The notes beneath the pieces were generated by a model. The model did not search any database. It had not been told where the DNA came from and saw only the letters and a program-made list of their open reading frames with translations. A stretch of DNA of 26,137 nt, from contig JAVKOQ010000581.1 in assembly GCA_031835245.1 (NCBI GenBank), positions 1-26,137 on the forward strand, in the 5' to 3' direction. This DNA comes from Balamuthia mandrillaris (Eukaryota > Discosea > Longamoebia > Balamuthiidae). How positions within the stretch are numbered: position 1 is the stretch's first letter; the number at the start of each line of letters is the position of its first letter. Both the position numbers and the translations under genes were made by a program. Below are positions 8,296-16,510 of the stretch, piece after piece.

Positions 8296-9053
8296 TCAAG
8301 AAAGAAAAACATGGCCACTAGCGTTGAACTGGCAGCTAGAGTCCATGCACTGATCCTTGATGCATGTGTTGCCATGCTTGTAGCACTTGCCACCACAACA
8401 AGTGCTGCCTAGTTCACAACACTCTCCATCTGCTGCATCAGGACTGGCTTGACAGCAGGTCGTGTTGGCAGCACAACACTTCGAATGGCCACAACAACTT
8501 GATTTAGTTGGCAAAGAGGAAGAAGATGCAACGGATGGGCGGTGCTGTGAAGGTACGTCACAACAAACCATGCCACAGCACACTTGAGGCGGCATGCAGC
8601 AGATGTTGGTACCACAACAGAAAGTATCATCTGCCCAGAAGAGCTCGCGGTCTCCACAGCAGGCGGGTTAAGTTGATGGCACAACCGAGGCCGTTGCAAC
8701 AGGTAGTGGGTGGGACAACATCCTTTGTTATGAGTGATACAGCCTGAAGGACCGCAGCCCTCCTCTGCGCAACAGAAGTAGCCAGCGGGACAACAGCCTG
8801 CGGCCAGGTCATAGTTCGGTCCAGTGTCCTTGCAGCAAGAGGCCAAGGGACCTTGGCTTGAGCAAGTACCACCGCAGTATTGGATCTCTCCACTTGGAAC
8901 GTTTGTGCAGATTTTAGCAGAAGATGGCGTGCTGCTCATGGGACACATGCTGATCATTTCCTCATTGCTTGGCTTAGGCAGTGGCCTTGACTTCCACTTT
9001 TTTCTGTTTGTGGGTTTCCGTTTGCCAACGAATAACAAATGCAAAGCCAACAT
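8296..9053 (-). pseudogene. Granulin-like cysteine-rich secreted protein, reading frame interrupted
   Basis: The minus strand encodes a protein crowded with CC pairs: SCCKDTG, GCCPAGYFCC, NKGCC, then FCCGTNICC, VCCGMVCC, SCCGHSKCC, ECCELGSTCCGGKCY. This resembles granulin-type or other disulfide-rich extracellular domains. The cysteine pattern continues through three reading frames, with single-base offsets near 8701-8712 and 8661-8672 (each equal to one extra base). It is therefore either a recently disabled host gene or an intact gene with two sequence errors. The first Met at 9053 is followed by a short hydrophobic stretch (LALHLLFV) that makes a weak signal peptide, so an upstream exon is possible. 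The gene lies tail-to-head downstream of the PH-domain gene, 157 bp apart. Confidence 0.55.
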
Positions 9054-9130
9054 GAATGTTTGAAGAGTATCCTTTCCTTTGTAACATGATTACATTTGAT
9101 ATAATGGCATAAAAGTATTGGAATCGTGAA

Positions 9131-9153
9131 GGGAGAGAGAGAGAGAGAGAGAG
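9131..9153. repeat. (GA)n microsatellite
   Basis: Run of GA repeats between the cysteine-rich gene and the PH-domain gene. The transcribed (minus) orientation reads CT. Confidence 0.9.
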
Positions 9154-9210
9154 ACTTGTTATTGCCCATATCCTTTCTTCTTCTGTGAAGCAGTTGGAGA
9201 GCAAAAGGAT

Positions 9211-11197
9211 CTAAAGGCCTGCGAAAGGATCATTGCCTTGCTGGAAGTTGAACGAACCAGATGTTGCAGAAGGGGTGCCAAAGGGGGATGTAGCACCACT
9301 GTTCTGCATGCTTTGCTGCAATTGTTGCTGTCTCAGTTGAAGCTGTCTTTGTTGCTGCTCCAGTTGAAGGCGCTGCTGCTCCAAGTACTTGCGTTGCTGT
9401 TCCAACTGGTCGCTTCCCAAAAGATTGGTGGGAGCACCGCCAGAGGAAGGTGCAGCAAAGGAAGGAGACGGCGAAGAGGCAAAATAGGGGGAGCTTTGCG
9501 GCTGGAATTGAGGTTGGAAGGAAGAAGTGGAGGAAGTAGCAGCAGCAGAGGAGGAAGAAGGAGAGGGTTGGAAAGATGGGGTGAAGGAAGTTCCAGCAGG
9601 AGTGCCGCCAAAGGCACCAAACGAACCAGCAACCGGTGGATAGGCCGTTGGGCCTGAAGCAGGCCCAGCAAAACCGGATGAGGAAGGGTTAGTGGTGGCA
9701 GATGCAGCAGAGGGCAGCAACACCCCTCCTCCCCCCATGCCGCCCATCGCAGGGTAAGGGCTGCCAGTGCTGCCATAGGTTGGAGCTGCAACAGGGGCGG
9801 CCGTAGGACCACCAAGAGAAAGGCCTGCCATGGATGGAACTAAACCGCTAGAAGTGGTAGCTCCGCTGCCACCAAAGGAGGAAGGAGCATCCATGTGCTT
9901 GAAGCCCTGGTTGGTGATCTTGCTAAAATCATCCGAGTTGATCTGGGAGAGGTCCATCACTTTTTGGGAGTTGGAAGCTACGCCCTTGGGCCTTTGTGCT
10001 GCAGTGGACAGTCTTTGCTGTTGACGCTTGTTGAGAGGCACGTTGCTACCACTTTGAGGTGATGTCGCCGCTCCATAGGAACCAGAGGAACTTAGTTGCT
10101 GTTGCTGTGGCACTTGCTGGGGTTGAGACCCAAAGTCTGCAAGGAACGGATTGCTGCCACCGCTCTGACCGAAAGCGGTAGTGGGTTGCCCTCCACCAGC
10201 AAGGAACGGGTTGTAGGAAGCTGAAGGAGCTGCTGCGGCAGGTGTCGCGGCAGTTGGGCCTGCAAAATATCCCCAAGAAGACAGATCGGCCGCGCCACCA
10301 GCACCACCGGAAGGGGCAGGAGTAGAAGTGGGTCCACCCAAGAACAGCGTCTCAAAGTCCACTTCCTCCTCTTTCTTCTGTTTATCTCCAGTGCTACCTT
10401 CTTCTTCGTCGCTGTTGTAGGGAGAGTTTTGCCAAGAGTCGGTCTTCTCTTCGTCCTCATCGCTGCTGCCCTCAGAGCCAGAGGCAGGTCTTGGCATCCT
10501 TCTCTTGGAGGAAGCAGGGGAAGCGCTTCCAACTGCAGAGGAGGTGGAAGGCCTGGCGGAAGCACGCCTGCTTCGACGCTCTTCTCTCTCTTTCCTTCTT
10601 CGCTCTCTGTCGGTGTCCTTTCCAGAGGCGGAGCGCTCCTTCTTGGAGGCTTTGGTGGTCGCGCCAGCCGCTGCATCTGAACCGCCCAGAGCCGGATCGG
10701 GGCCGGGCTTGCCTCGCGCCAGCCACAAACAGTGCTTCAAATCACGAACCCAGGGCTTTTATAATTTTTTTTGTGTTTTTGGGTTAAAAAACTTTTTAGC
10801 TCGTTGGGTTGATTTTTTTTTTTCATCTCTTTCTTGAAAGAAAAGGAGGTAGTACCTCTTTGTGGGCGAGACTCCTGCCAAACATGATGATGGGCTGGCC
10901 AGCAGCGGTCACAAGACGGAACTGGGTGTCAGACTCGTCGCTGATGAGCTTCATGTTGGGTCCCAGATAAATGAAGACCTTGAGCCAGTACTTGTGGGAG
11001 CTCTTCTTCTTGGTAAGCAACAAACAGGTATCAAAGAGGAAAAAATAGCGCGGCTTCTTGCTCATAGTATTCGGGCTAAAGTAGATGAGCTCGCCATGTC
11101 GGATCAGCTTGCGCGCCTCCGTCAGCAATGGCTTTGGCTTTGGTGTAAGCATGGAATACACCTTCCTTACATCGCTCAGTCCAGAAAGGTGAGACAT
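9211..11197 (-). CDS. PH-domain protein with NPF/DPF endocytic motifs
   Basis: The gene has two exons, 11197-10856 and 10755-9211, joined by a 100-bp GT-AG intron in phase 0, giving 628 aa. Residues 1 to about 125 form a PH domain like those after DH domains in RhoGEFs (PRYFFLFDTCLLLTKK, YWLKVFIYLG, and the C-terminal helix EPWVRDLKHCLWLARG, which spans the splice junction). A basic stretch (RERRRKEREERRSRR), an acidic stretch and a long Gly/Ala/Ser/Pro/Gln-rich region follow. NPF occurs at about 296 and 316, and the protein ends in DPFAGL. NPF motifs bind EH domains and DPF binds AP-2 appendages, so a membrane-bound endocytic adaptor role is inferred. A glutamine-rich coiled coil (LEQQRKYLEQQRLQLEQQ) lies near the end. 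No DH, ENTH or kinase domain is present. Confidence 0.8.
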
Positions 11198-11567
11198 TTT
11201 GGCTGACCTTTAGCTTTTTTTTTTCCCCTCTCTTTCTCCCCTCTTCTTCTTTTCAACACGCTCCTTTCGTTCCCTCCTTTTCTTCACTTCCTTTCTGCGC
11301 TGTATGAACTGAACACCGTGTTTCCCCTTTTTTTTTTTGTTGTTTGTGGTTTTTAAGGATTTTTTCGCCGACTTTCTTTTGTCGGCGAAAAATCAGCTGT
11401 CCGCACGAAATGAGCAAACAGAAAATGATTGGCCCGCTACCATTAATTTTTTGAAAAATGAGTGGCCAACCTACGACAAGCGGTGCCGCTTCTTTGAGAA
11501 CAAGAACAGAAGAGTAATGCACGGTAATGCAAAACGTGAGGGCTTAGTTCCGAGCAGGAATGTAGTC
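11198..11567. promoter_or_regulatory. Upstream region of the PH-domain gene with a perfect hairpin
   Basis: No coding sequence is seen. The minus-strand promoter of the PH-domain gene should lie here, with purine-rich (minus strand) DNA near the start codon. A perfect 12-bp inverted repeat, TTTTTCGCCGAC and GTCGGCGAAAAA, separated by 8 nt, occupies 11361-11392, about 165 bp upstream of the ATG. It could be a dimeric factor site or a transcript hairpin between the two minus-strand genes. Confidence 0.5.
11361..11392. repeat. Perfect 12-bp inverted repeat, 8-nt loop
   Basis: The arms TTTTTCGCCGAC and GTCGGCGAAAAA are exact reverse complements. The GC-rich core with T/A ends resembles a bipartite factor-binding site or an RNA stem-loop. 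It lies between the small secreted peptide candidate and the PH-domain gene. Confidence 0.7.
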
Positions 11568-11764
11568 TTATGCCGGGAGTCCGGCATCGCTGTCGCTGCT
11601 GTCGTCGTCTCTGCAGTCGAAGCAGTTGATGCCGATAAGCTCCTCCTCCTCCGCAATGGGGATCTTCTTGTTAGCGCCGTTGTTAGGCGGAACAGGGACG
11701 GCGGAGCTGAGGTAAGCAGCACCAACAGCCCGATACACAAACAAATGGTGGTATGAAGCTTCAT
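11568..11764 (-). CDS. Small secreted peptide candidate (frame offset after the signal peptide)
   Basis: The minus strand from the ATG at 11762-11764 encodes a clear signal peptide (MKLHTTICLCIGLLVLLTSA). In that frame the rest is a poor Arg/Ser/Thr-rich peptide. In the frame one base away the sequence runs from the end of the hydrophobic core through AAYLSSAVPVPPNN, KKIPIAEEEELIGI and INCFDCRDDDSSDSD to a TAA at 11568-11570, which looks more like a real small secreted protein of about 65 aa. A single-base sequence error, a recent indel or an unseen splice could explain this. I recognise no family; the CFDC pair might form one disulfide. Confidence 0.35.
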
Positions 11765-12474
11765 GTTTTGTCGTGGTTCTGCTGCGTGGTTAGGTGGTGA
11801 AGAAGATAAGAGAGAAATACATTAGTGTTTGGGATCCATTATTTGTCGTTGTTGTGGGAAAGGACAGCTCTTTACTTTTTTTCGTCTTGTCGATGGTGAA
11901 TGTCGTTTTCCTCTGCGTTTTCTTGTTGAAGTTCCATGGCAGGGGCCACAATATTCGGGGTGTGCATTGCTCATCCTCAACCTAATACGTATGTACTCTC
12001 TGTTCTTATGTCCTTCTCCAAGTGCCTCTGGAGACGTTGCTTGGCTAGAGTAAAGCGTGCATTCCTCCTCCACCTTCTTGCCTAGTTTGGGGCCGTTTCT
12101 TCAAAATGAAAGAAATTCCTTCCAAAATTTCACAAACTTTCGCGTCCATTCTGTAACGGCCACCTCCCCAAGAATTGGTTTTTCGTTAATGCTTCAAGCG
12201 ATAGTAAACAAACGATCCAGGCAGCCCCTACTACTGCAACCATTACTGCTGTGGCTAAGACCCAATCGGAATAAAGGTGTTGGGATAGGATCTTTTCGAA
12301 GGCCATTCCCTGTGCAACCAACAAGGAATTTCGAGAATATACACGAACAACCATCGCCTCATCTCGTAGAATATAAAAGCAATTAGCTTATTTGCGAAGT
12401 CAGTCTTCATACAACAAATACAAAAACATAACGCACAAACACAACCCATAAACGACATTACCCACTACAATACA
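11765..12474. promoter_or_regulatory. Divergent intergenic region and promoter of the first SIMPL gene
   Basis: No gene is seen. The right half holds the promoter of the SIMPL gene at 12475, with ordered elements shared with the other two SIMPL genes: AACAAACGATCCA at 12207-12219, CCAATCGGA at 12262-12270, GGAATTTC at 12325-12332 and TATAAAAG at 12372-12379. About 95 bp separate the TATA box from the ATG. The left half would serve the minus-strand peptide candidate. Confidence 0.6.
12207..12379 (+). promoter_or_regulatory. SIMPL promoter module, gene 1
   Basis: AACAAACGATCCA (12207), CCAATCGGA (12262), GGAATTTC (12325) and TATAAAAG (12372) lie in the same order and at nearly the same spacing as upstream of the genes at 14343 and 15548. 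CCAAT is the known core of the NF-Y site; the other two elements are unnamed. Confidence 0.6.
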
Positions 12475-13197
12475 ATGGCAAGAGCTACTCTCTTCCTAGC
12501 GTTGCTTCTTGTTGCGTCGTTCGCCTTCACTGGCACTCATGCTGAGGGAAAAGGGCACGCCCACGACGATGGAGGCAAGCAACAACGAACATTGACTGCG
12601 ACGGGGCAAGGCTCAGTGACGGTGGAGGCCAACATCGCCCAAGTCTTCTTGGGTGTGGAGGTTCGTGCTGACACAGCCACAGCAGCCCTCCAACAAGCCG
12701 CCGAACAACTGGCCAACGTCATCGACTTCCTCGAAGACCAACCCGAGGTGGAGAACTTGTCCACCGCCTTCTTCACCCTCCAGCCCATCGTCAACGAGCA
12801 AAACCAAATCGTGGGCTTCGTCGCCATCAACATCGTCAGCTTCACCGTCAGCAACATCGAGAGATTGGGAGCCATCATCGACGGTGCTGTGGCTGCTGGT
12901 GCCAACCGCATTGACTTCATTGCATTCTTGGTGTCGGAGGAAGACCTCGCTGCTGCCCAAGCCTTGGCCTTGGAGAGAGCTGTGGAGGATGCTGCTAACC
13001 AAGCGGAGGCGGTGTTGGCAGGGTTGAACTTGGAGTTCGTGAAGGTTGTGGACATCCAGATCCTGTTCGTGGGAGGTGGTCCTGTGTTCGCTAGAGAGGC
13101 TGCGGATACGCCTCAGGCCACACCGTTGCTTCCTGGACAGCAAACGGTCAACGCCGCGGTCCAAATTACCATTGCGTTCGATGAAGCAGATAAGTGA
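12475..13197 (+). CDS. Secreted SIMPL-domain (DUF541) protein, copy 1
   Basis: A 240-aa intronless gene. Residues 1 to about 23 are a signal peptide (MARATLFLALLLVASFAF...THA). The mature part begins with a charged His/Lys/Asp stretch and then fits the SIMPL fold: LTATGQGSVTVEANIAQVFLGVEV, an A/Q-rich helix, ENLSTAFFTLQPIVNEQNQIVGFVA, GANRIDFIAFLV, a second A/E-rich helix and the closing strand NAAVQITIAFD. SIMPL/DUF541 proteins are mostly bacterial periplasmic proteins (E. coli YggE, Brucella BP26, which forms ring-shaped oligomers); the eukaryotic relative IRAK1BP1 is not secreted. The role here is unknown. A TATA box lies about 95 bp upstream, and AATAAA at 13246-13251 follows the stop by about 50 bp. 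It is part of a tandem cluster with the genes at 14343 and 15548. Confidence 0.85.
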   Translation: MARATLFLALLLVASFAFTGTHAEGKGHAHDDGGKQQRTLTATGQGSVTVEANIAQVFLGVEVRADTATAALQQAAEQLANVIDFLEDQPEVENLSTAFFTLQPIVNEQNQIVGFVAINIVSFTVSNIERLGAIIDGAVAAGANRIDFIAFLVSEEDLAAAQALALERAVEDAANQAEAVLAGLNLEFVKVVDIQILFVGGGPVFAREAADTPQATPLLPGQQTVNAAVQITIAFDEADK

Positions 13198-13245
13198 GGC
13201 CTTCCTGCCTTCTGCAGTGATGTTGATGAATGTTTCTGCTTGAAT

Positions 13246-13251
13246 AATAAA
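13246..13251 (+). terminator. AATAAA poly(A) signal of SIMPL copy 1
   Basis: Canonical hexamer about 50 bp after the stop codon at 13195-13197. Confidence 0.5.
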
Positions 13252-14342
13252 AACTCAGCCTAGTTTCAATGGAGTTTGCTGTAACGCCTCCTCGCCTCAG
13301 AGAAAAAACGAACATGAAGAAAGAAAAAAACTAAAAGTAGAAAGCGAAGAAACGAAAAGGAAGAAACACTGAACAAGAACAACACGTCGTATAAAAAATG
13401 AAGAGAAAACAAGGTCAAAAGTAGGAAAGGCGTACGTACTTGTAAACGAACAGGGACAGGGCAGAGGCGGTACTGAGGCACATAGTACGCCAACATAACT
13501 TGCCGACAGGTTTGGCGGGTGGTTGCTTTTCTGCAAGGCAGTTACAGGAGAGCAGACGATAAAAATAAATGGATCCGAGTGGAATGCCTTTCAAGCAGGG
13601 AAAACACAACAGGCACGCAAGAAGAAAGCAACAGGGTCCCAACCCACCCTGGGAGAAAGAAAAGCAAACCAAGGGGACCCACCACAAAGTACTGAGACAA
13701 GAGGGGAAGCCGTCATATCGCAGTTGCCCGTAACCCGTAACAGATTGTCATTGGCCATGCGCTGTTGTGTAAAGATGACAGTGCAAGCCCTGCAAGAACG
13801 GGGTCCTCCTGCCCATGCCAATGTTCGTTCACACTGATTCTGTCTCTCTCCCTTCCGCTGAGGTTTCCCGTGCTACGTCTTGCCAACCTATTAGATAGAC
13901 TCGATGTGGCCTGTTCGTTTCTGTTCAGAGCGGCACTGCATCACTAGCGAGCTACCCATCCAATTGCCTCTCCCCCCAGCGTCAAGGCCACTCCTCCTCG
14001 ATAACGAACAATACGAGAGAAATTCCTTCGAGCATTAGCCCAACTTTCGCATCTGCAGTGCCCACCATCATGAAATGGTTTTTCGGTTACAATCAAAACA
14101 AACAATCCAAAGAGGAGGCATATATGCAGCCGAAGCTTGCGGACCCAAGAGGCGTACCCAATCAGAACAAACGGCACCAGCGCAGAATCTTTTCGAAGGC
14201 CAATCCCTGTGCAACCAACAAGGAATTTCAAGAACAAACATGAACATGCCCCGTCTCCGTCAACATTTAAATAGAATGAGCTCATTCCCCAACCGTATAT
14301 CTTCCTTCATACAACAAACAAACACATACAACAAACAACACA
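13252..14342. promoter_or_regulatory. Intergenic spacer and promoter of the second SIMPL gene
   Basis: I see no convincing gene at 13252-13990. From about 14000 the sequence aligns with the upstream region of SIMPL copy 1 in patches, including a long near-identical block (TTTTCGAAGGCC...CCCTGTGCAACCAACAAGG) at about 14189-14226. The promoter elements are listed separately. A perfect 14-bp palindrome, GAATGAGCTCATTC, lies at 14275-14288 just after the TATA-like box. Confidence 0.55.
14097..14274 (+). promoter_or_regulatory. SIMPL promoter module, gene 2
   Basis: AACAAACAATCCA (14097-14109), CCAATCAGA (14158-14166), GGAATTTC (14222-14229) and a TATA-like TTTAAATAG (14266-14274). Order and spacing match gene 1 within a few bases. 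Confidence 0.6.
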
Positions 14343-15032
14343 ATGGCAAGGATTGCTGTCCTGTTGGTTCTGCTTCTCGCCACCTCTTTTGCCTTCGCGC
14401 ATGCTAACGACGATGGAGGCAAGCAACAACGAACCTTGACCGTTATCGGGCAAGGCTCAGTGACGGTGGAGGCCAACATCGCCCAAGTCTTCTTGGGTGT
14501 GGAGGTTCGTGCTGACACAGCCACAGCAGCCCTCCAACAAGCCGCCGAACAACTGGCCAACGTCATCGACTTCCTCGAAGACCAACCCGAGGTGGAGAAC
14601 TTGTCCACCGCCTTCTTCACCCTCCAGCCCATCGTCAACGAGCAAAACCAAATCGTGGGCTTCGTCGCCATCAACATCGTCAGCTTCACCGTCAGCAACA
14701 TCGAGAGGGTGGGGGCCATCATCGACGGCGCTGTGGCTGCTGGTGCCAACCGCATTGACTTCATTGCATTCTTGGTGTCGGAGGAAGACCTCGCTGCTGC
14801 CCAAGCCTTGGCCTTGGAGAGAGCTGTGGAAAACGCTGGAGTTCAAGCGGAGGCGGTGTTGGCTGCGCTGAACTTGGAGCCCGTGAAGGTGTTGAACGTC
14901 CAGATCCTGTTCGTGGGAGGTGGTTTTGCGGCCGCACAAGACATGGCGCAACCCACGCCGATACTTCCTGGTCAGCAAATCATCAGCGCCGCCGTCCAAA
15001 TCACCATTCTCTTCCGTGATGCCGCTGAGTGA
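14343..15032 (+). CDS. Secreted SIMPL-domain (DUF541) protein, copy 2
   Basis: A 229-aa intronless paralogue of the gene at 12475, with a signal peptide at residues 1 to about 21 (MARIAVLLVLLLATSFAFAHA). The mature protein lacks the His/Lys-rich insert of copy 1. The central domain is almost the same protein, and 14448-14707 is identical at DNA level to 12604-12863, third codon positions included. The ends differ clearly: after about codon 160 the sequences diverge (ENAGVQAEAVLAALNLEPVK), as do the C-terminal tail (FRDAAE) and the flanks. This pattern fits gene conversion of the middle of the gene. The domain assignment is as for copy 1; it probably acts in the secretory path or outside the cell. 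Confidence 0.85.
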   Translation: MARIAVLLVLLLATSFAFAHANDDGGKQQRTLTVIGQGSVTVEANIAQVFLGVEVRADTATAALQQAAEQLANVIDFLEDQPEVENLSTAFFTLQPIVNEQNQIVGFVAINIVSFTVSNIERVGAIIDGAVAAGANRIDFIAFLVSEEDLAAAQALALERAVENAGVQAEAVLAALNLEPVKVLNVQILFVGGGFAAAQDMAQPTPILPGQQIISAAVQITILFRDAAE

Positions 15033-15547
15033 GTGAACCTCGTTCCTAAATAGACGTTTTTCTTCTATTCTTCTGGTTTTGCTGTTCTGCAACAAAAAAT
15101 GAAAAACTTTCTTCGCCCTCAGTCTCTTCTTTTGGGTTTTTTGTAGACAATTATAGTTCATCTATTAGGTTGATAGATTTGCATTGTCCGCAGTTATTTG
15201 TGTTCCTTTTTTTTGCCACCAAAAGAGCAACCACCGTTGGAAATTTCATGTAGCGATCCGCAGCTACAAAACGTGCAGCCCATTCCTGAGGGTTTTTAGA
15301 TGCCGCCGCGAACAAACGATCCATAAACGTGCGTTTCGGTTGCTGGTTGTTCGTCGAAATGCTTTGTGACCAATCAGAGGTGAAGGGATCACCTATACGA
15401 GCTCATTCCTGTGTGGAATTTCTGGAAGTACCAAAAGGAACAGGAGACCTCATAAATATAAAAGAGAGGTGAGCCCTTGTCCTGCAACTTTCTCTTCACC
15501 TCACAACAAACAAACAACAGCAACGACAACAACAACAACAATCAACG
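15033..15547. promoter_or_regulatory. 3' flank of SIMPL copy 2 and promoter of the third SIMPL gene
   Basis: No gene is seen. It carries the third instance of the shared promoter module, a GAGCTCATTC half-site at about 15400 like the palindrome in promoter 2, and a CAACAACAACAACAA-rich leader just before the ATG. Confidence 0.55.
15311..15464 (+). promoter_or_regulatory. SIMPL promoter module, gene 3
   Basis: AACAAACGATCCA (15311-15323), CCAATCAGA (15370-15378), GGAATTTC (15415-15422) and TATAAAAG (15457-15464). The surrounding sequence is otherwise unlike promoters 1 and 2, so the retained elements stand out. Confidence 0.6.
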
Positions 15548-16282
15548 ATGGCAAGAACAGCGTTCTTTTTGGTTTTGATCCTCGCCGCCTCTTTGGCCTC
15601 TTTCACCCATGCCGAGGAATGGGAATGGAAACAAACCGTGACTTTGACGGGAACAGGCATTGTGGGAGTGGAAGCCGATGACGCCAAAGTCTTTCTGGGG
15701 GTGGAGGTCTTCGCCAAAACTGCCCGCCAAGCCCAGGAAAAAGCTGCCTTCATCATCGCTCGCATCGTCAACTTCCTCAAGAACGTGGATGATGTGGAGG
15801 ACATCGAGACAGCGTTCTTTGACATCCGCCCAGTGATCAAGTACAACAAGTTGGCCGGCTTCGTGGCGGTGCACATCCTGAGCTTCAAGGTGAAGGATGT
15901 GGAGAAGTTGGGCTTCATCGTAGATGGGGCCATCTACGCAGGAGCCAATCGGGTGGACTTCATCAAGTTCTTGGTGGACAAGGATGACTTCAAGGAGGCT
16001 CAGGAGGAGGCCTTGGAGAAGGCCCTCAAGGACATTGAGAGGCAGTTCGACGATATTGCAGATGCCTTGGGCTTGGAGTTCGAGAAGGTCTTGAAGGTGG
16101 AGGTGGTGTCTGTGGACATCATCAAGGGCAAGGAGAAGTTTGGCAGCGTGGTGGACTGGTGGTCCAATTCCTCCTCTTCTTCTTCCTCCTCTTCCTTTGT
16201 GAAGCCCGAGCCAGAGCAGTTCGTCAAGGCTGTGGTGAGAATCACTGTCAAGGTCGATGACGATAACTTGGCGGTGTTGTAA
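15548..16282 (+). CDS. Secreted SIMPL-domain (DUF541) protein, copy 3
   Basis: A 244-aa intronless gene with a signal peptide at residues 1 to about 22 (MARTAFFLVLILAASLASFTHA). The SIMPL pattern is kept (VTLTGTGIVGVEADDAKVFLGVEV, AFFDIRPVIKYNKLAGFVA, GANRVDFIKFLV, closing strand KAVVRITVKVDDD), but identity to copies 1 and 2 is much lower than theirs to each other, so it is the older branch. It is richer in Lys, Asp and Glu and has a poly-Ser insert (about nine Ser) before the last strand, in a region that is short in copies 1 and 2. It ends 228 bp from the stop of the convergent nocturnin gene. Confidence 0.85.
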   Translation: MARTAFFLVLILAASLASFTHAEEWEWKQTVTLTGTGIVGVEADDAKVFLGVEVFAKTARQAQEKAAFIIARIVNFLKNVDDVEDIETAFFDIRPVIKYNKLAGFVAVHILSFKVKDVEKLGFIVDGAIYAGANRVDFIKFLVDKDDFKEAQEEALEKALKDIERQFDDIADALGLEFEKVLKVEVVSVDIIKGKEKFGSVVDWWSNSSSSSSSSSFVKPEPEQFVKAVVRITVKVDDDNLAVL

Positions 16283-16428
16283 ACGGGAAGCTTGACTGCC
16301 ATTTTTTTTTTTCACATCGTTACTCATTGAACATAAGCCAAGGCTTGAGTTTTTTCTTTTTGTGTTGTTTATTTCTTTGTTAAAAAAAATAAGCAACAGC
16401 TTTCATATTAACAAAAAAAAAACGGAAC

Positions 16429-16431
<3 letters not shown>

Positions 16432-16464
<33 letters not shown>
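16432..16464. repeat. (GA)n microsatellite
   Basis: About 16 GA units between the convergent 3' ends of SIMPL copy 3 and the nocturnin gene. Confidence 0.9.
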
Positions 16465-16467
<3 letters not shown>

Positions 16468-16510
16468 GGGAAAGAGGATGAGAAGAACACTTACGTTTAA
16501 TCAAACGGAC

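Noticed and set aside
9238-9657. Plus-strand open frames opposite the PH-domain gene
   Set aside because: Low-complexity shadow of the Gly/Ser/Gln-rich tail; the PH domain and the phase-matched intron lie on the minus strand.
12537-13164. Long antisense and alternative-frame open frames over SIMPL copy 1 (likewise over copies 2 and 3)
   Set aside because: They mirror the real coding frame. The signal peptide, SIMPL motifs and TATA-to-ATG order support only the plus-strand frame.
13252-13990. Small open frames between SIMPL copies 1 and 2
   Set aside because: No signal peptide, domain or promoter; composition is that of noncoding DNA and neither strand gives a consistent gene.
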